A stretch of 64,000 bases of DNA from Duganella sp. BuS-21 (GTDB lineage Bacteria; Pseudomonadota; Gammaproteobacteria; Burkholderiales; Burkholderiaceae_D), in the NCBI GenBank assembly GCA_041874725.1, contig CP097466.1, positions 1,922,001-1,986,000 of the forward strand, written 5' to 3'. The first letter of the stretch is position 1. Every line of letters begins with the position of its first letter. Position numbers and translations under genes: made by a program. The notes beneath the pieces are model-generated. The model saw only the letters and a list, made by a program, of their open reading frames with translations, was not told the origin of the DNA and searched no databases. Below, piece after piece: positions 32,667 through 39,573 of this stretch.

Positions 32667-32891
32667 ATGAGACCTATCTTTATTCGCACCGCTCCTATTT
32701 CCGATCGCAAGGCGTATGCCGTCAGGCGCATGAATGCGGCCGCGCAGCGCTTGCTGCACGCCGAGACCGTCGCCGAGGAGATCCAGGCCGGGCATTGGGT
32801 GCTGGCCTGGGCGGTCGCCGCCGGCGCGCGGCCTTCGTCGCGCTCAGCCGTCGCAGGCGTGACTTCTTTCGGCTTGATTAACCTGCATTGA
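32667..32891 (+). CDS. Small hypothetical protein
   Basis: A 74-residue frame starting MRPIFIRTAPISDRKAYAVR with a helical middle (MNAAAQRLLHAETVAEEIQ) and a hydrophobic stretch (WVLAWAVAAGA). GTGAGG lies eight or more bases before the ATG. Its end overlaps the convergent proline dehydrogenase stop by 14 bases. No family recognised; coding is plausible but not proved. Confidence 0.45.
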   Translation: MRPIFIRTAPISDRKAYAVRRMNAAAQRLLHAETVAEEIQAGHWVLAWAVAAGARPSSRSAVAGVTSFGLINLH

Positions 32892-33855
32892 GGTCGACGA
32901 TGGCCTGGTAGACGCGGATCGGTTCCTCGGCGATGCGGTTCAGCACGTAGAGGAAGTGTTCTTCGCCGAAGACCGCGTATTCACGGGTGGGGAAGCCGCT
33001 GGCCTGCAGGGCGTCGAGCTGCTCGGTGCCGAGGCCGATCAGCGATTCGAATTCGAACCAGCGCGGGTCGATGCGTTCCTGTACGATCAGGTCGACCAGG
33101 TTGGCCTGGATGCTGCGGTCGTGCGTGGCGATCGAGCATTTGTGGCCGCTCAGCAGCAGCTCCTGCGCGTAGCGGCGGTAGGCGGCCGCCAGCTCGGGGC
33201 TGTTGCGGCTCCAGGAGACGCTGTCCGGCTCCAGGAAGGCGCCTTTGACCAGGCGGATGCGTCCCGGCAGCTTCATTAGCTGCGGCAAGTCCTGCGCCGT
33301 GCGGTGGCGTTTGGCCGGTACCGTGATGCCGACGTTGCGCAGCTCGTCCTCGCGGTGCAGGCGCGTGTAGATGGCGTAGATGTCGTCGCTGCGGTCGATG
33401 CCTTCCATCGAGATCATGACCTCGCGGTTGATCTCGGCGGCGGCCAGGGCGATGCGGCGCGCGTTGCGGTAGCCCAGTTCGCTGTCCACCAGCGAACCCA
33501 CGTGCGACAAATCGAAAGAAATCGAGCAGTTCAGGTTGCGCTGGCCGATGGCTTTCACCAGTTCCATGAAGACTGCCGTTTCGGCCATGGCGAAGGCTTC
33601 GTCGCGCACGCTTTCGCCCATGTATTCGGCCGACGCCGCATGGCCGCGCGCGATGATCTGCTCGACGCGCTGCAGCGCTTCCGTCACCGTTTGGCCGGCC
33701 ACGTAGCGCTGCGATACCTTGTGCATGAATGGCCGCAACTGCGGGTCGTTGCAGAATTTTTCCTTGGCCGTTACATCGAGCGCCAGTGCGCGCAGGGCGC
33801 CGGCTGCCTGGTCGACCAGTGCTTGCCATTCGGCGGGGAAGGTGGGTGCGGTCAT
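32878..33855 (-). CDS. Proline dehydrogenase (monofunctional)
   Basis: A 325-residue FAD-dependent enzyme oxidising proline to pyrroline-5-carboxylate. It has the (beta/alpha)8 PRODH motifs: NLNCSISFDLSHVGS near the first strands, REVMISMEGIDRSDDIY, GRIRLVKGAFLEP (Lys contacting the flavin), CSIATHDRS, and WFEFESLIGLG. Typical bacterial monofunctional PRODH is about 300 residues, so the length fits; the P5C dehydrogenase half found in PutA is absent. The gene is followed on the same strand direction by two envelope-protein genes upstream, with 6 bp to the glycine-zipper gene, suggesting read-through. Confidence 0.85.
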   Translation of the reverse strand: MTAPTFPAEWQALVDQAAGALRALALDVTAKEKFCNDPQLRPFMHKVSQRYVAGQTVTEALQRVEQIIARGHAASAEYMGESVRDEAFAMAETAVFMELVKAIGQRNLNCSISFDLSHVGSLVDSELGYRNARRIALAAAEINREVMISMEGIDRSDDIYAIYTRLHREDELRNVGITVPAKRHRTAQDLPQLMKLPGRIRLVKGAFLEPDSVSWSRNSPELAAAYRRYAQELLLSGHKCSIATHDRSIQANLVDLIVQERIDPRWFEFESLIGLGTEQLDALQASGFPTREYAVFGEEHFLYVLNRIAEEPIRVYQAIVDLNAG

Positions 33856-33861
33856 GATGCC

Positions 33862-34452
33862 TTATCGACGAATGATGCTGCCGTTGGCGTTCTGCACGCG
33901 GTCGCCGCTCAGCATTTGTGGGTCGTGGTCGAAGTTGTAGGAGGCCTGGCGGCCGTCGTCGTATTTGACGTGCACGGTCCACTGTTTGCTCGACTTGGCC
34001 TGTTCTTCGATCTTCTTGCCGGCGTAGGCGCCGCCGGCGGCGCCGGCCACCGTCGCCAGCTTGCGGCCGCCGCCGCTGCCGACCTGGTTGCCGAGCAGGG
34101 CGCCCGCCACGCCGCCGGCGATCATGCCCAGTGCGCTGCCTTCGCCCGCCTTGTCGTTGACCACCACCTGGGTCACCTTGCCGCAGTCATGGCAGGCGCC
34201 CGGCTTGGCCGAGGATGCCTGGTGCTGGGCCTTGGCCTGCGCCAGCGCTTTGTCGTGCTCGGTTTTGGAGTCGCGCAGGCATTGCATGCGCTGGCCGGAA
34301 TCCTGCTCGTCGGCGCAGAGTTTTTTGTCTTCGCCGTAGCGGGTGGCGATGCGCTTGGCTTCGGCGTTGTATTGTTCTTTGCTGCTTTGCGCCTGCACCG
34401 GGGAGGCCAGGGCGGCCAGGGTCAGTGCGGCGATGAGGGAGCGGTTGAACAT
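33862..34452 (-). CDS. Glycine-zipper 2TM domain envelope protein
   Basis: A 196-residue secreted protein. The signal peptide is MFNRSLIAALTLAALASPVQAQ. The centre, GEGSALGMIAGGVAGALLGN and QVGSGGGRKLATVAGAAGGAYAGKK, is a glycine-zipper pair as in the SlyB/Rickettsia 17-kDa surface antigen family. The C-terminus WTVHVKYDDGRQASYNF is the usual beta segment following this motif. Before the zipper lies a charged helix with two Cys pairs (CADEQ, CLRD, CHDCGK). No lipobox is evident, so it is probably periplasmic or outer-membrane associated. Confidence 0.8.
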   Translation of the reverse strand: MFNRSLIAALTLAALASPVQAQSSKEQYNAEAKRIATRYGEDKKLCADEQDSGQRMQCLRDSKTEHDKALAQAKAQHQASSAKPGACHDCGKVTQVVVNDKAGEGSALGMIAGGVAGALLGNQVGSGGGRKLATVAGAAGGAYAGKKIEEQAKSSKQWTVHVKYDDGRQASYNFDHDPQMLSGDRVQNANGSIIRR

Positions 34453-34470
34453 GATGGTCTCCTTGTTGTG

Positions 34471-34899
34471 TTAACCGTAGGCGCCACCAGTGTACAACAA
34501 GTCAAACAGGCGGGAGATGGTGGCGATCAGCGAGCCGGTGCCGATCATCATGGTGGCCACCAGGATCACGGCCACCGGCCAGCGCGTGTCCGATTGCCGG
34601 CCCGAACCGGCGTTGTGGCGCACATCCCATTTGTCGTCCGGCGTCAGTCCCAGCACCAGCGCTTGCAGGAAACCTGCCAGGGTCGAGACCATGATCGGCA
34701 GCAGCTTGTAGAAGACGTTGGCCTCCGGCGCCAGTTGCGTCACCAGCCAGGCCGCCGGCAGGCAGCTCAGGTGCAGCCACAGCCAGCGGTCGCGCCAGCC
34801 GCCGAGGTAGAGCCGGTGCAGGCCCAGGCCGCCGAGTAAAAAGGCCAGCAGGGTGGCGATTGTCTTGTTTTTGTGACGGGTCTGGTGCGAAACAGGCAT
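34471..34899 (-). CDS. TM2-domain membrane protein
   Basis: A 142-residue protein. Residues 9-32, HKNKTIATLLAFLLGGLGLH and RLYLGG, are the TM2 domain signature (a short helix pair with G-x-x-G-x-H-R-F/L-Y-L-G). Two further hydrophobic helices follow (about 40-60 and 110-130). Inner-membrane location; function of the family is unknown. It starts 222 bp upstream of rpsP in the opposite direction and is followed by the glycine-zipper gene 18 bp downstream, so the two may be co-transcribed. Confidence 0.8.
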   Translation of the reverse strand: MPVSHQTRHKNKTIATLLAFLLGGLGLHRLYLGGWRDRWLWLHLSCLPAAWLVTQLAPEANVFYKLLPIMVSTLAGFLQALVLGLTPDDKWDVRHNAGSGRQSDTRWPVAVILVATMMIGTGSLIATISRLFDLLYTGGAYG

Positions 34900-35049
34900 G
34901 GTTGTTCAGCAAAATAGTCGGTAAACCACCAGTATCAGGCATAATACCGGCCCCGGCACGCCTTTTTTGCAAGCAAGCCTATTGCCCCAGGTGCCGGAAC
35001 AAGGGATAATCTTCGATTACCCCAACATGCCCAATTATTTCATTAACGC

Positions 35050-35079
35050 TTGCTGCCTTGCGGCAAAGCGCGCTATAAT
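35050..35079 (+). promoter_or_regulatory. Promoter of the rpsP operon
   Basis: TATAAT at 35074-35079 and TTGCTG at 35050-35055 with an 18-bp spacer, about 43 bases before rpsP. The perfect -10 and the position ahead of a ribosomal-protein operon support it. Confidence 0.6.
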
Positions 35080-35121
35080 TTGCGGCTTTTTCCGTCCTAG
35101 CACAAATTTTTTGGAAATATT

Positions 35122-35373
35122 ATGGTCGTTATTCGTTTAGCTCGTGGTGGTGCCAAGAAGCGCCCTTTCTTCAACATCGTTGCAACTGATTCGCGCAATC
35201 GTCGCGATGGCCGTTTCATCGAGCGCATTGGTTTCTACAACCCTATGGCTTCGGGCCAGGAAGTTGCTCTGCGTATTACCGCTGACCGTCTGGCTCACTG
35301 GGAATCCGTCGGCGCACAACTGTCGCCTACCGTTGCTCGTCTGGTCGCCCAGAACAAAAAAGCAGCAGCCTAA
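35122..35373 (+). CDS. rpsP: Ribosomal protein S16
   Basis: An 83-residue 30S subunit protein. [20 protein letters not shown] and [20 protein letters not shown] are the invariant S16 opening; the C-terminus reads [20 protein letters not shown]. It is the first gene of the classical rpsP-rimM-trmD-rplS operon that couples small and large subunit proteins with ribosome maturation and tRNA methylation. GGAAATATT upstream is a weak ribosome site. Confidence 0.98.
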   Translation: MVVIRLARGGAKKRPFFNIVATDSRNRRDGRFIERIGFYNPMASGQEVALRITADRLAHWESVGAQLSPTVARLVAQNKKAAA

Positions 35374-35388
35374 GTTCAGGTTACCGGT

Positions 35389-35952
35389 TTGACCGATAAG
35401 AATGCATCCGGGGTGCAAGTCCCCGACGATTTGGCACAGGTAGGCTTTGTCTTCGGTGCTTTTGGCGTAGCAGGCTGGGTCAGGATTCGTCCTTTCTCGG
35501 AAGATGCGGATGCACTCCTTCAGGTTAAAACCTGGTGGCTCGATAAACCGGCGTTGCGCGATGTGGACGTTCAGCAGTGCAAGCTGCATGGCGGCGATGT
35601 CGTAGCGCGTCTGGTTGGCGTGACTGACCGGAACCAGGCCGAAGCCCTCAAAGGCACCGGCGTGTTCATTCCGCAAAGCCGCTTCCCGGTCTTGACCGGC
35701 GATGAGTTTTACTGGACCGAGTTGATCGGTCTGGAAGTAGAAAATCTGCAAGGTGAGCACCTCGGTAAGGTGACTGACATGATGAGCAACGGTCCCCAGT
35801 CGATCCTGCGCATCACGCCAGCCGCGCCCGCAGGCGCTGTTCCCGAAGAAGTTGCGGCGCAAGAGCGCCTGATCCCATTTGTGGACGCGTTCATCATCAA
35901 GGTGGACAAGGAAGCCAAGCAGATCACCGTCGACTGGGGCCTTGATTACTAA
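35389..35952 (+). CDS. rimM: Ribosome maturation factor RimM
   Basis: A 187-residue factor for 16S rRNA processing that binds S19. The N-terminal barrel has LAQVGFVFGAFGVAGWVRIR, then EDADALLQVKTWWLD; the PRC-barrel half has DEFYWTELIGLEVENLQGEH and the end has LIPFVDAFIIKVDKEAKQIT plus a W-G-L-D-Y tail typical of the family. The only in-frame start with proper position is TTG at 35389, 16 bases after the rpsP stop; its ribosome site is weak, which suggests low, coupled translation. Second gene of the operon. Confidence 0.95.
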   Translation: MTDKNASGVQVPDDLAQVGFVFGAFGVAGWVRIRPFSEDADALLQVKTWWLDKPALRDVDVQQCKLHGGDVVARLVGVTDRNQAEALKGTGVFIPQSRFPVLTGDEFYWTELIGLEVENLQGEHLGKVTDMMSNGPQSILRITPAAPAGAVPEEVAAQERLIPFVDAFIIKVDKEAKQITVDWGLDY

Positions 35953-35981
35953 TACCAGCGCAATATTGAGGGCGGTTCGCC

Positions 35982-36728
35982 ATGCAATTTGATGTCGTAA
36001 CCCTGTTCCCGGAAATGTTTGCCGCCATCACGCAGTCGGGTGTGACCCGGCGCGCGTTTGATCAGAATAAATGTGGCCTGTCGCTGTGGAATCCGCGTGA
36101 TTTCACCACCGACAATCACCGCACCGTGGACGATCGCCCGTATGGCGGCGGTCCCGGCATGGTGATGCTGGCCAAGCCGCTGGAAGCGACGCTGTCCGCA
36201 GCCAGGCAACGCCAGATCGATGCCGGTTTGCCGGCGCCGCGCGTGGTGTTCATGTCGCCCCAGGGCAAGCAGTTGACGCACGAACGTGTCATGCAGCTCA
36301 AGCAGGAAGCCGGTCTGGTGATCCTGTGCGGCCGCTACGAAGCGGTGGACCAGCGCCTGCTCGATCGTTGCGTGGATGAGGAAATCAGCCTTGGCGATTT
36401 CGTGCTGTCCGGCGGCGAGCTGCCGGCCATGGCCTTGATGGATGCGGTGATCCGCCAGATTCCCGGCGTGCTCAACACCGACGCCTCGGCCATCGAGGAC
36501 AGTTTCGTCAACGGCTTGCTGGATTCGCCGCACTACACGCGGCCGGAAACGTATGAAGGTGTGGGCGTGCCGCCGGTACTGATGGGCGGCAACCATGCAG
36601 AGATAGAAAAATGGCGTCGCCAGCGCATGCTGGAGGCGACTTCGCGCAAGCGACCGGATTTGCTTGTCAAAGCGCGTGAGGCGGGACTGCTCACCAAGCA
36701 CGACGAGCGATTTTTGGCGGGCCTTTAG
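35982..36728 (+). CDS. trmD: tRNA (guanine-37-N1)-methyltransferase
   Basis: A 248-residue SPOUT-class enzyme using S-adenosylmethionine to make m1G37 in tRNAs. [20 protein letters not shown] starts the fold, [20 protein letters not shown] is the conserved loop, and [20 protein letters not shown] followed by [20 protein letters not shown] forms the trefoil knot that holds the cofactor. The C-terminal domain has [20 protein letters not shown]. Third gene of the operon; 92 bp then separate it from rplS. Confidence 0.98.
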   Translation: MQFDVVTLFPEMFAAITQSGVTRRAFDQNKCGLSLWNPRDFTTDNHRTVDDRPYGGGPGMVMLAKPLEATLSAARQRQIDAGLPAPRVVFMSPQGKQLTHERVMQLKQEAGLVILCGRYEAVDQRLLDRCVDEEISLGDFVLSGGELPAMALMDAVIRQIPGVLNTDASAIEDSFVNGLLDSPHYTRPETYEGVGVPPVLMGGNHAEIEKWRRQRMLEATSRKRPDLLVKAREAGLLTKHDERFLAGL

Positions 36729-36820
36729 TGGTTATTGGCCTGCTCGTTATAACCCCATCCTCTACTGGGCACGAGTTTTAACTCATAGCGCGCCAGCAAG
36801 ATGGTTTTTGGAGTCTCAAA

Positions 36821-37204
36821 ATGAACGTGATTCAACAACTCGAGCAAGAAGAAATCGCTCGCCTGGGCAAGAAGATCCCTGACTTCGCTCCTGGCGATAC
36901 CGTGGTGGTCAACGTTAACGTAGTCGAAGGCACCCGCAAGCGCGCCCAGGCATACGAAGGCGTGGTCATCTCCCGTCGTAACCGTGGCCTGAACTCGAAC
37001 TTCATCGTTCGTAAGATCTCGTCCGGCGAAGGCGTTGAGCGTACCTTCCAGCTGTACTCCCCGCTGATCGCTTCGATCGAAGTGAAACGCCGCGGTGACG
37101 TACGTCGCGCTAAACTGTACTACCTGCGTGATCGTTCCGGTAAATCGGCACGTATCAAGGAAAAACTGCCAAACCGTCGCCCAGCGGCGAAAGCAGCCGT
37201 TTAA
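36821..37204 (+). CDS. rplS: Ribosomal protein L19
   Basis: A 127-residue 50S subunit protein at the subunit interface. [20 protein letters not shown], then [40 protein letters not shown] and [20 protein letters not shown] are diagnostic. Last gene of the rpsP operon, ended by a strong terminator at 37225-37251. Confidence 0.98.
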   Translation: MNVIQQLEQEEIARLGKKIPDFAPGDTVVVNVNVVEGTRKRAQAYEGVVISRRNRGLNSNFIVRKISSGEGVERTFQLYSPLIASIEVKRRGDVRRAKLYYLRDRSGKSARIKEKLPNRRPAAKAAV

Positions 37205-37224
37205 TATCGGTTGTGTTTGGAGAG

Positions 37225-37251
37225 AGGGCGCCCGTGGGCGCCCTTTTTTTT
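37225..37251 (+). terminator. Terminator of the rpsP-rimM-trmD-rplS operon
   Basis: AGGGCGCCC-GT-GGGCGCCCT followed by a T run, 21 bases beyond the rplS stop. Strong hairpin with canonical U-tract. Confidence 0.92.
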
Positions 37252-37268
37252 CTTCCCGAGGAGTGATA

Positions 37269-37937
37269 TTGGCCCAGCCCCCATTCGATCCCCAATTGCT
37301 GCCGGTTGACGCGATTGCCGGCGAACCCGCCGTTGCGCCGGAGCGCCTGGCGCCCACGTGGCTGCGCCAGCGCTTTGCTGTCCATCGCGAGTGGACGCCC
37401 GAGGGCAGCGAGCGCGTGATGCCCGACCGCGAAGGCCGGCCGCCGACCCCGGCCTCGGTGCTGATTGCGCTGGTGCGGCGTGCCACCGGCCTGACCGTGC
37501 TGCTGACCCAGCGCACCGCCCACCTGACCGACCATGGCGGCCAGATCAGCTTTCCCGGCGGCCGCGCCGAAGACTACGACCAGGACGCCGTCGACACCGC
37601 GCTGCGCGAGTCGGAAGAGGAGATCGGCCTGGCGCGCCGCCACGTCGAGATCCTGGGCGCGCTGCCCGAGTACCTGACCGGCACCGGCTACTGCGTCACC
37701 CCGGTGGTGGCGCTGGTGCAGCCGCCGTTCGAGGTCACCGCCGATCCGTCCGAGGTGGCCGCCATCTTCGAGGTGCCGCTGGCCTTCCTGATGGACGGCA
37801 TGCACCATCAGCGCCTGTCGGTGGACCTGCCCAGCGGGCGCCGCAGCTTCTACGCCATGCCGTACGAGGGCTATTACATCTGGGGCGCCACGGCCGGCAT
37901 GCTGCGCAATCTGTTCCATTTCTTGCGTGCAGAGTGA
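37269..37937 (+). CDS. Nudix hydrolase, probable CoA pyrophosphatase (NudL-like)
   Basis: A 222-residue protein. The Nudix box spans GGQISFPGGRAEDYDQDAVD to TALRESEEEIGL (G-x5-E-x5-R-E-x-x-E-E-x-G-L pattern). The upstream LLTQRTAHLTDHGGQISFPG is the UPF0035/NudL signature linked to CoA and acyl-CoA cleavage. The start is taken as TTG at 37269 with GAGGAG at 37258-37263; GTG at 37263 would overlap that site, and the long frame from 37095 runs back into rplS. Located after the operon terminator, 51 bp before the CbiB-like gene. Confidence 0.85.
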   Translation: MAQPPFDPQLLPVDAIAGEPAVAPERLAPTWLRQRFAVHREWTPEGSERVMPDREGRPPTPASVLIALVRRATGLTVLLTQRTAHLTDHGGQISFPGGRAEDYDQDAVDTALRESEEEIGLARRHVEILGALPEYLTGTGYCVTPVVALVQPPFEVTADPSEVAAIFEVPLAFLMDGMHHQRLSVDLPSGRRSFYAMPYEGYYIWGATAGMLRNLFHFLRAE

Positions 37938-37988
37938 GAACTAGGCTATCGTAACGACCATTAAGGGCAGGACGACACAAGGACATAC

Positions 37989-38954
37989 ATGACTTTTCTT
38001 TCCATCTTATGCGCGCTGTTGATCGAACAGATGAAACCGCTGCGCGCAGACAATCCGATTTACGCCGAGATCAAGAGCCTGGCGTTGCGGATGGAGACCT
38101 GGTTCAACGCCGGCCACTCGACCCACGGCCGCATGGGCTGGTTCCTGATGATGGCCCTCCTGATGGTGCCGACCGCCGCCATTTACTGGGTGCTGCGCCA
38201 TTACGACTGGTTCCTGGCCGCGTTCGCGTGGAACGTGCTGATCGTCTACCTGACGCTGGGCTTCCGCCACTACAGCCATTATTTCACCTCGATCCAGCTG
38301 GCCCTGAACGCCGGCGACGAAGCCGCTGCGCGCGCGCTGCTGGCCGAGTGGACCCGGCTCGATACGGTGGGCATGGATGCCTCCGAAATCGCCCGGCTTG
38401 CCGTCGAGAAGTCCCTGATCACCACCCACCGCAATGTGTTCGGCGTGTTCTTCTGGTTCCTGATGCCGCTCGGCCCTGCCGGCGCCGTGATGTACCGCGT
38501 GGCCGAGCACCTGGCCCGCGCCTGGAACGAGCCCGAGCATATGCGCAACGAAGCCTTCGGCCAGTTCGCCGCGCGCGCCTACTACTGGATCGACTGGATT
38601 CCGGTGCGCCTGACGGCCGTGGCGTTTGCCGTGGTCGGCAACTTCGAAGACGCGATTTACGCCTGGCGCAATTTCGCCCACCGCTGGTCGAACGAGGCGA
38701 TCGGCATTATCCTGTCGGCCGGCGGCGGCGCCATGGGTGTGCGCCTGGGTTCGCCGCTGGAAAACGCCGTCAAGGCCCAGTTTGTGGACGCCACCACGGT
38801 CGATGTCGAAGTGGAGCAGGACGTGATGCCGGGCGAAGAACCGAACATCCGCGCCCTGCAAAGCACGGTCGGCCTGGTCTGGCGCGCGCTGCTGTTGTGG
38901 ATGATGTTGCTGCTGCTGCTGTCGAGCGCCGCCTGGCTCGGCGGATCGCCGTAA
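37989..38954 (+). CDS. CobD/CbiB-like inner-membrane protein
   Basis: A 321-residue protein with about five membrane segments and the CbiB layout: MTFLSILCALLIEQMKPLRA, then LGFRHYSHYFTSIQLALNAG, LAVEKSLITTHRNVFGVFFW and FLMPLGPAGAVMYRVAEHLA. In cobalamin synthesis CbiB joins aminopropanol to cobyric acid, but no other cob genes are nearby. In many betaproteobacteria this gene is kept without the pathway, so the role could be different. The C-terminus (LWMMLLLLLSSAAWLGG) is a further helix. ATG follows CAAGGACATAC. Confidence 0.8.
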   Translation: MTFLSILCALLIEQMKPLRADNPIYAEIKSLALRMETWFNAGHSTHGRMGWFLMMALLMVPTAAIYWVLRHYDWFLAAFAWNVLIVYLTLGFRHYSHYFTSIQLALNAGDEAAARALLAEWTRLDTVGMDASEIARLAVEKSLITTHRNVFGVFFWFLMPLGPAGAVMYRVAEHLARAWNEPEHMRNEAFGQFAARAYYWIDWIPVRLTAVAFAVVGNFEDAIYAWRNFAHRWSNEAIGIILSAGGGAMGVRLGSPLENAVKAQFVDATTVDVEVEQDVMPGEEPNIRALQSTVGLVWRALLLWMMLLLLLSSAAWLGGSP

Positions 38955-38987
38955 TCGCGCGCAAACCCGGTACAATAGCGGTATTGC

Positions 38988-39019
38988 CTTGGTGCAGAAA
39001 TATCATTTTCTGCACCAAA
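38988..39019. other. Inverted repeat after the CbiB-like gene
   Basis: CTTGGTGCAGAAA and TTTCTGCACCAAAG pair over 12 bp around TATCA. It has no T-run on the plus strand, so it is not a standard terminator there. A tiny frame MKIPLRIKDLLI starts at 39032 just after it, with no clear ribosome site; it is too short to call a gene. Confidence 0.45.
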
Positions 39020-39155
39020 GTGGATTTTCTGATGAAAATTCCTTTGCGTATCAAGGACTTACTTATTTAGGTCTTCTATAAGATATAATACGTAAGATTC
39101 TTTCCTCCACGCATTCTTGTTACCAACAAGTATCCACGCAGAAGCAGCCGCGCCT

Positions 39156-39485
39156 ATGTCAGTTCAAAAACCGGCAGAACAGCAAGATTCGTTCTTCATC
39201 CTTGGCCAAACCAGCAATGGCAGGCAGTTCCGTCCCAGTGACTGGGCTGAACGCTTGTGCGGGGTGATGGCCTGCTTCAAGCCGGAAGGCTCCGGCGGCG
39301 GCCGCGATTCCCATTTGCAGTTCTCTCCCTACGTGACCCCGACCGTGGTTAACGGCATCAAGTCGGTGGTGGTCAACGGCAAGCTGCGCGCGCTGGAACC
39401 GATGGCGTATCACTTCGTGCTGTCCTTCGCCAAGGACAACGACCTGCAAGTGGTCGACGCCTGCCTCGTTCCCGAAAAAACTTAA
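39156..39485 (+). CDS. DUF3579 protein
   Basis: A 109-residue soluble protein. QDSFFILGQTSNGRQFRPSD and WAERLCGVMACF, then SHLQFSPYVTPTVVNGIKSV and VVNGKLRALEPMAYHFVLSF are the conserved parts of DUF3579, a small family found mainly in betaproteobacteria. Function is unknown. The start is MSVQKPAEQ at 39156; an upstream reading to 39117 is not supported by a ribosome site. It stands alone before the M16 protease gene. Confidence 0.85.
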   Translation: MSVQKPAEQQDSFFILGQTSNGRQFRPSDWAERLCGVMACFKPEGSGGGRDSHLQFSPYVTPTVVNGIKSVVVNGKLRALEPMAYHFVLSFAKDNDLQVVDACLVPEKT

Positions 39486-39573
39486 TTCATTGTATTAATT
39501 TTTACTTAAGTATCTACCCACGATAACGGCGTGGGCGTATGCTGCGTGTTCGTATCTTTTTTTGAGAGAGAAC

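Noticed and set aside
39032..39070. Twelve-codon frame MKIPLRIKDLLI as a leader peptide
   Set aside because: No ribosome site and no known attenuation features; too short to support.
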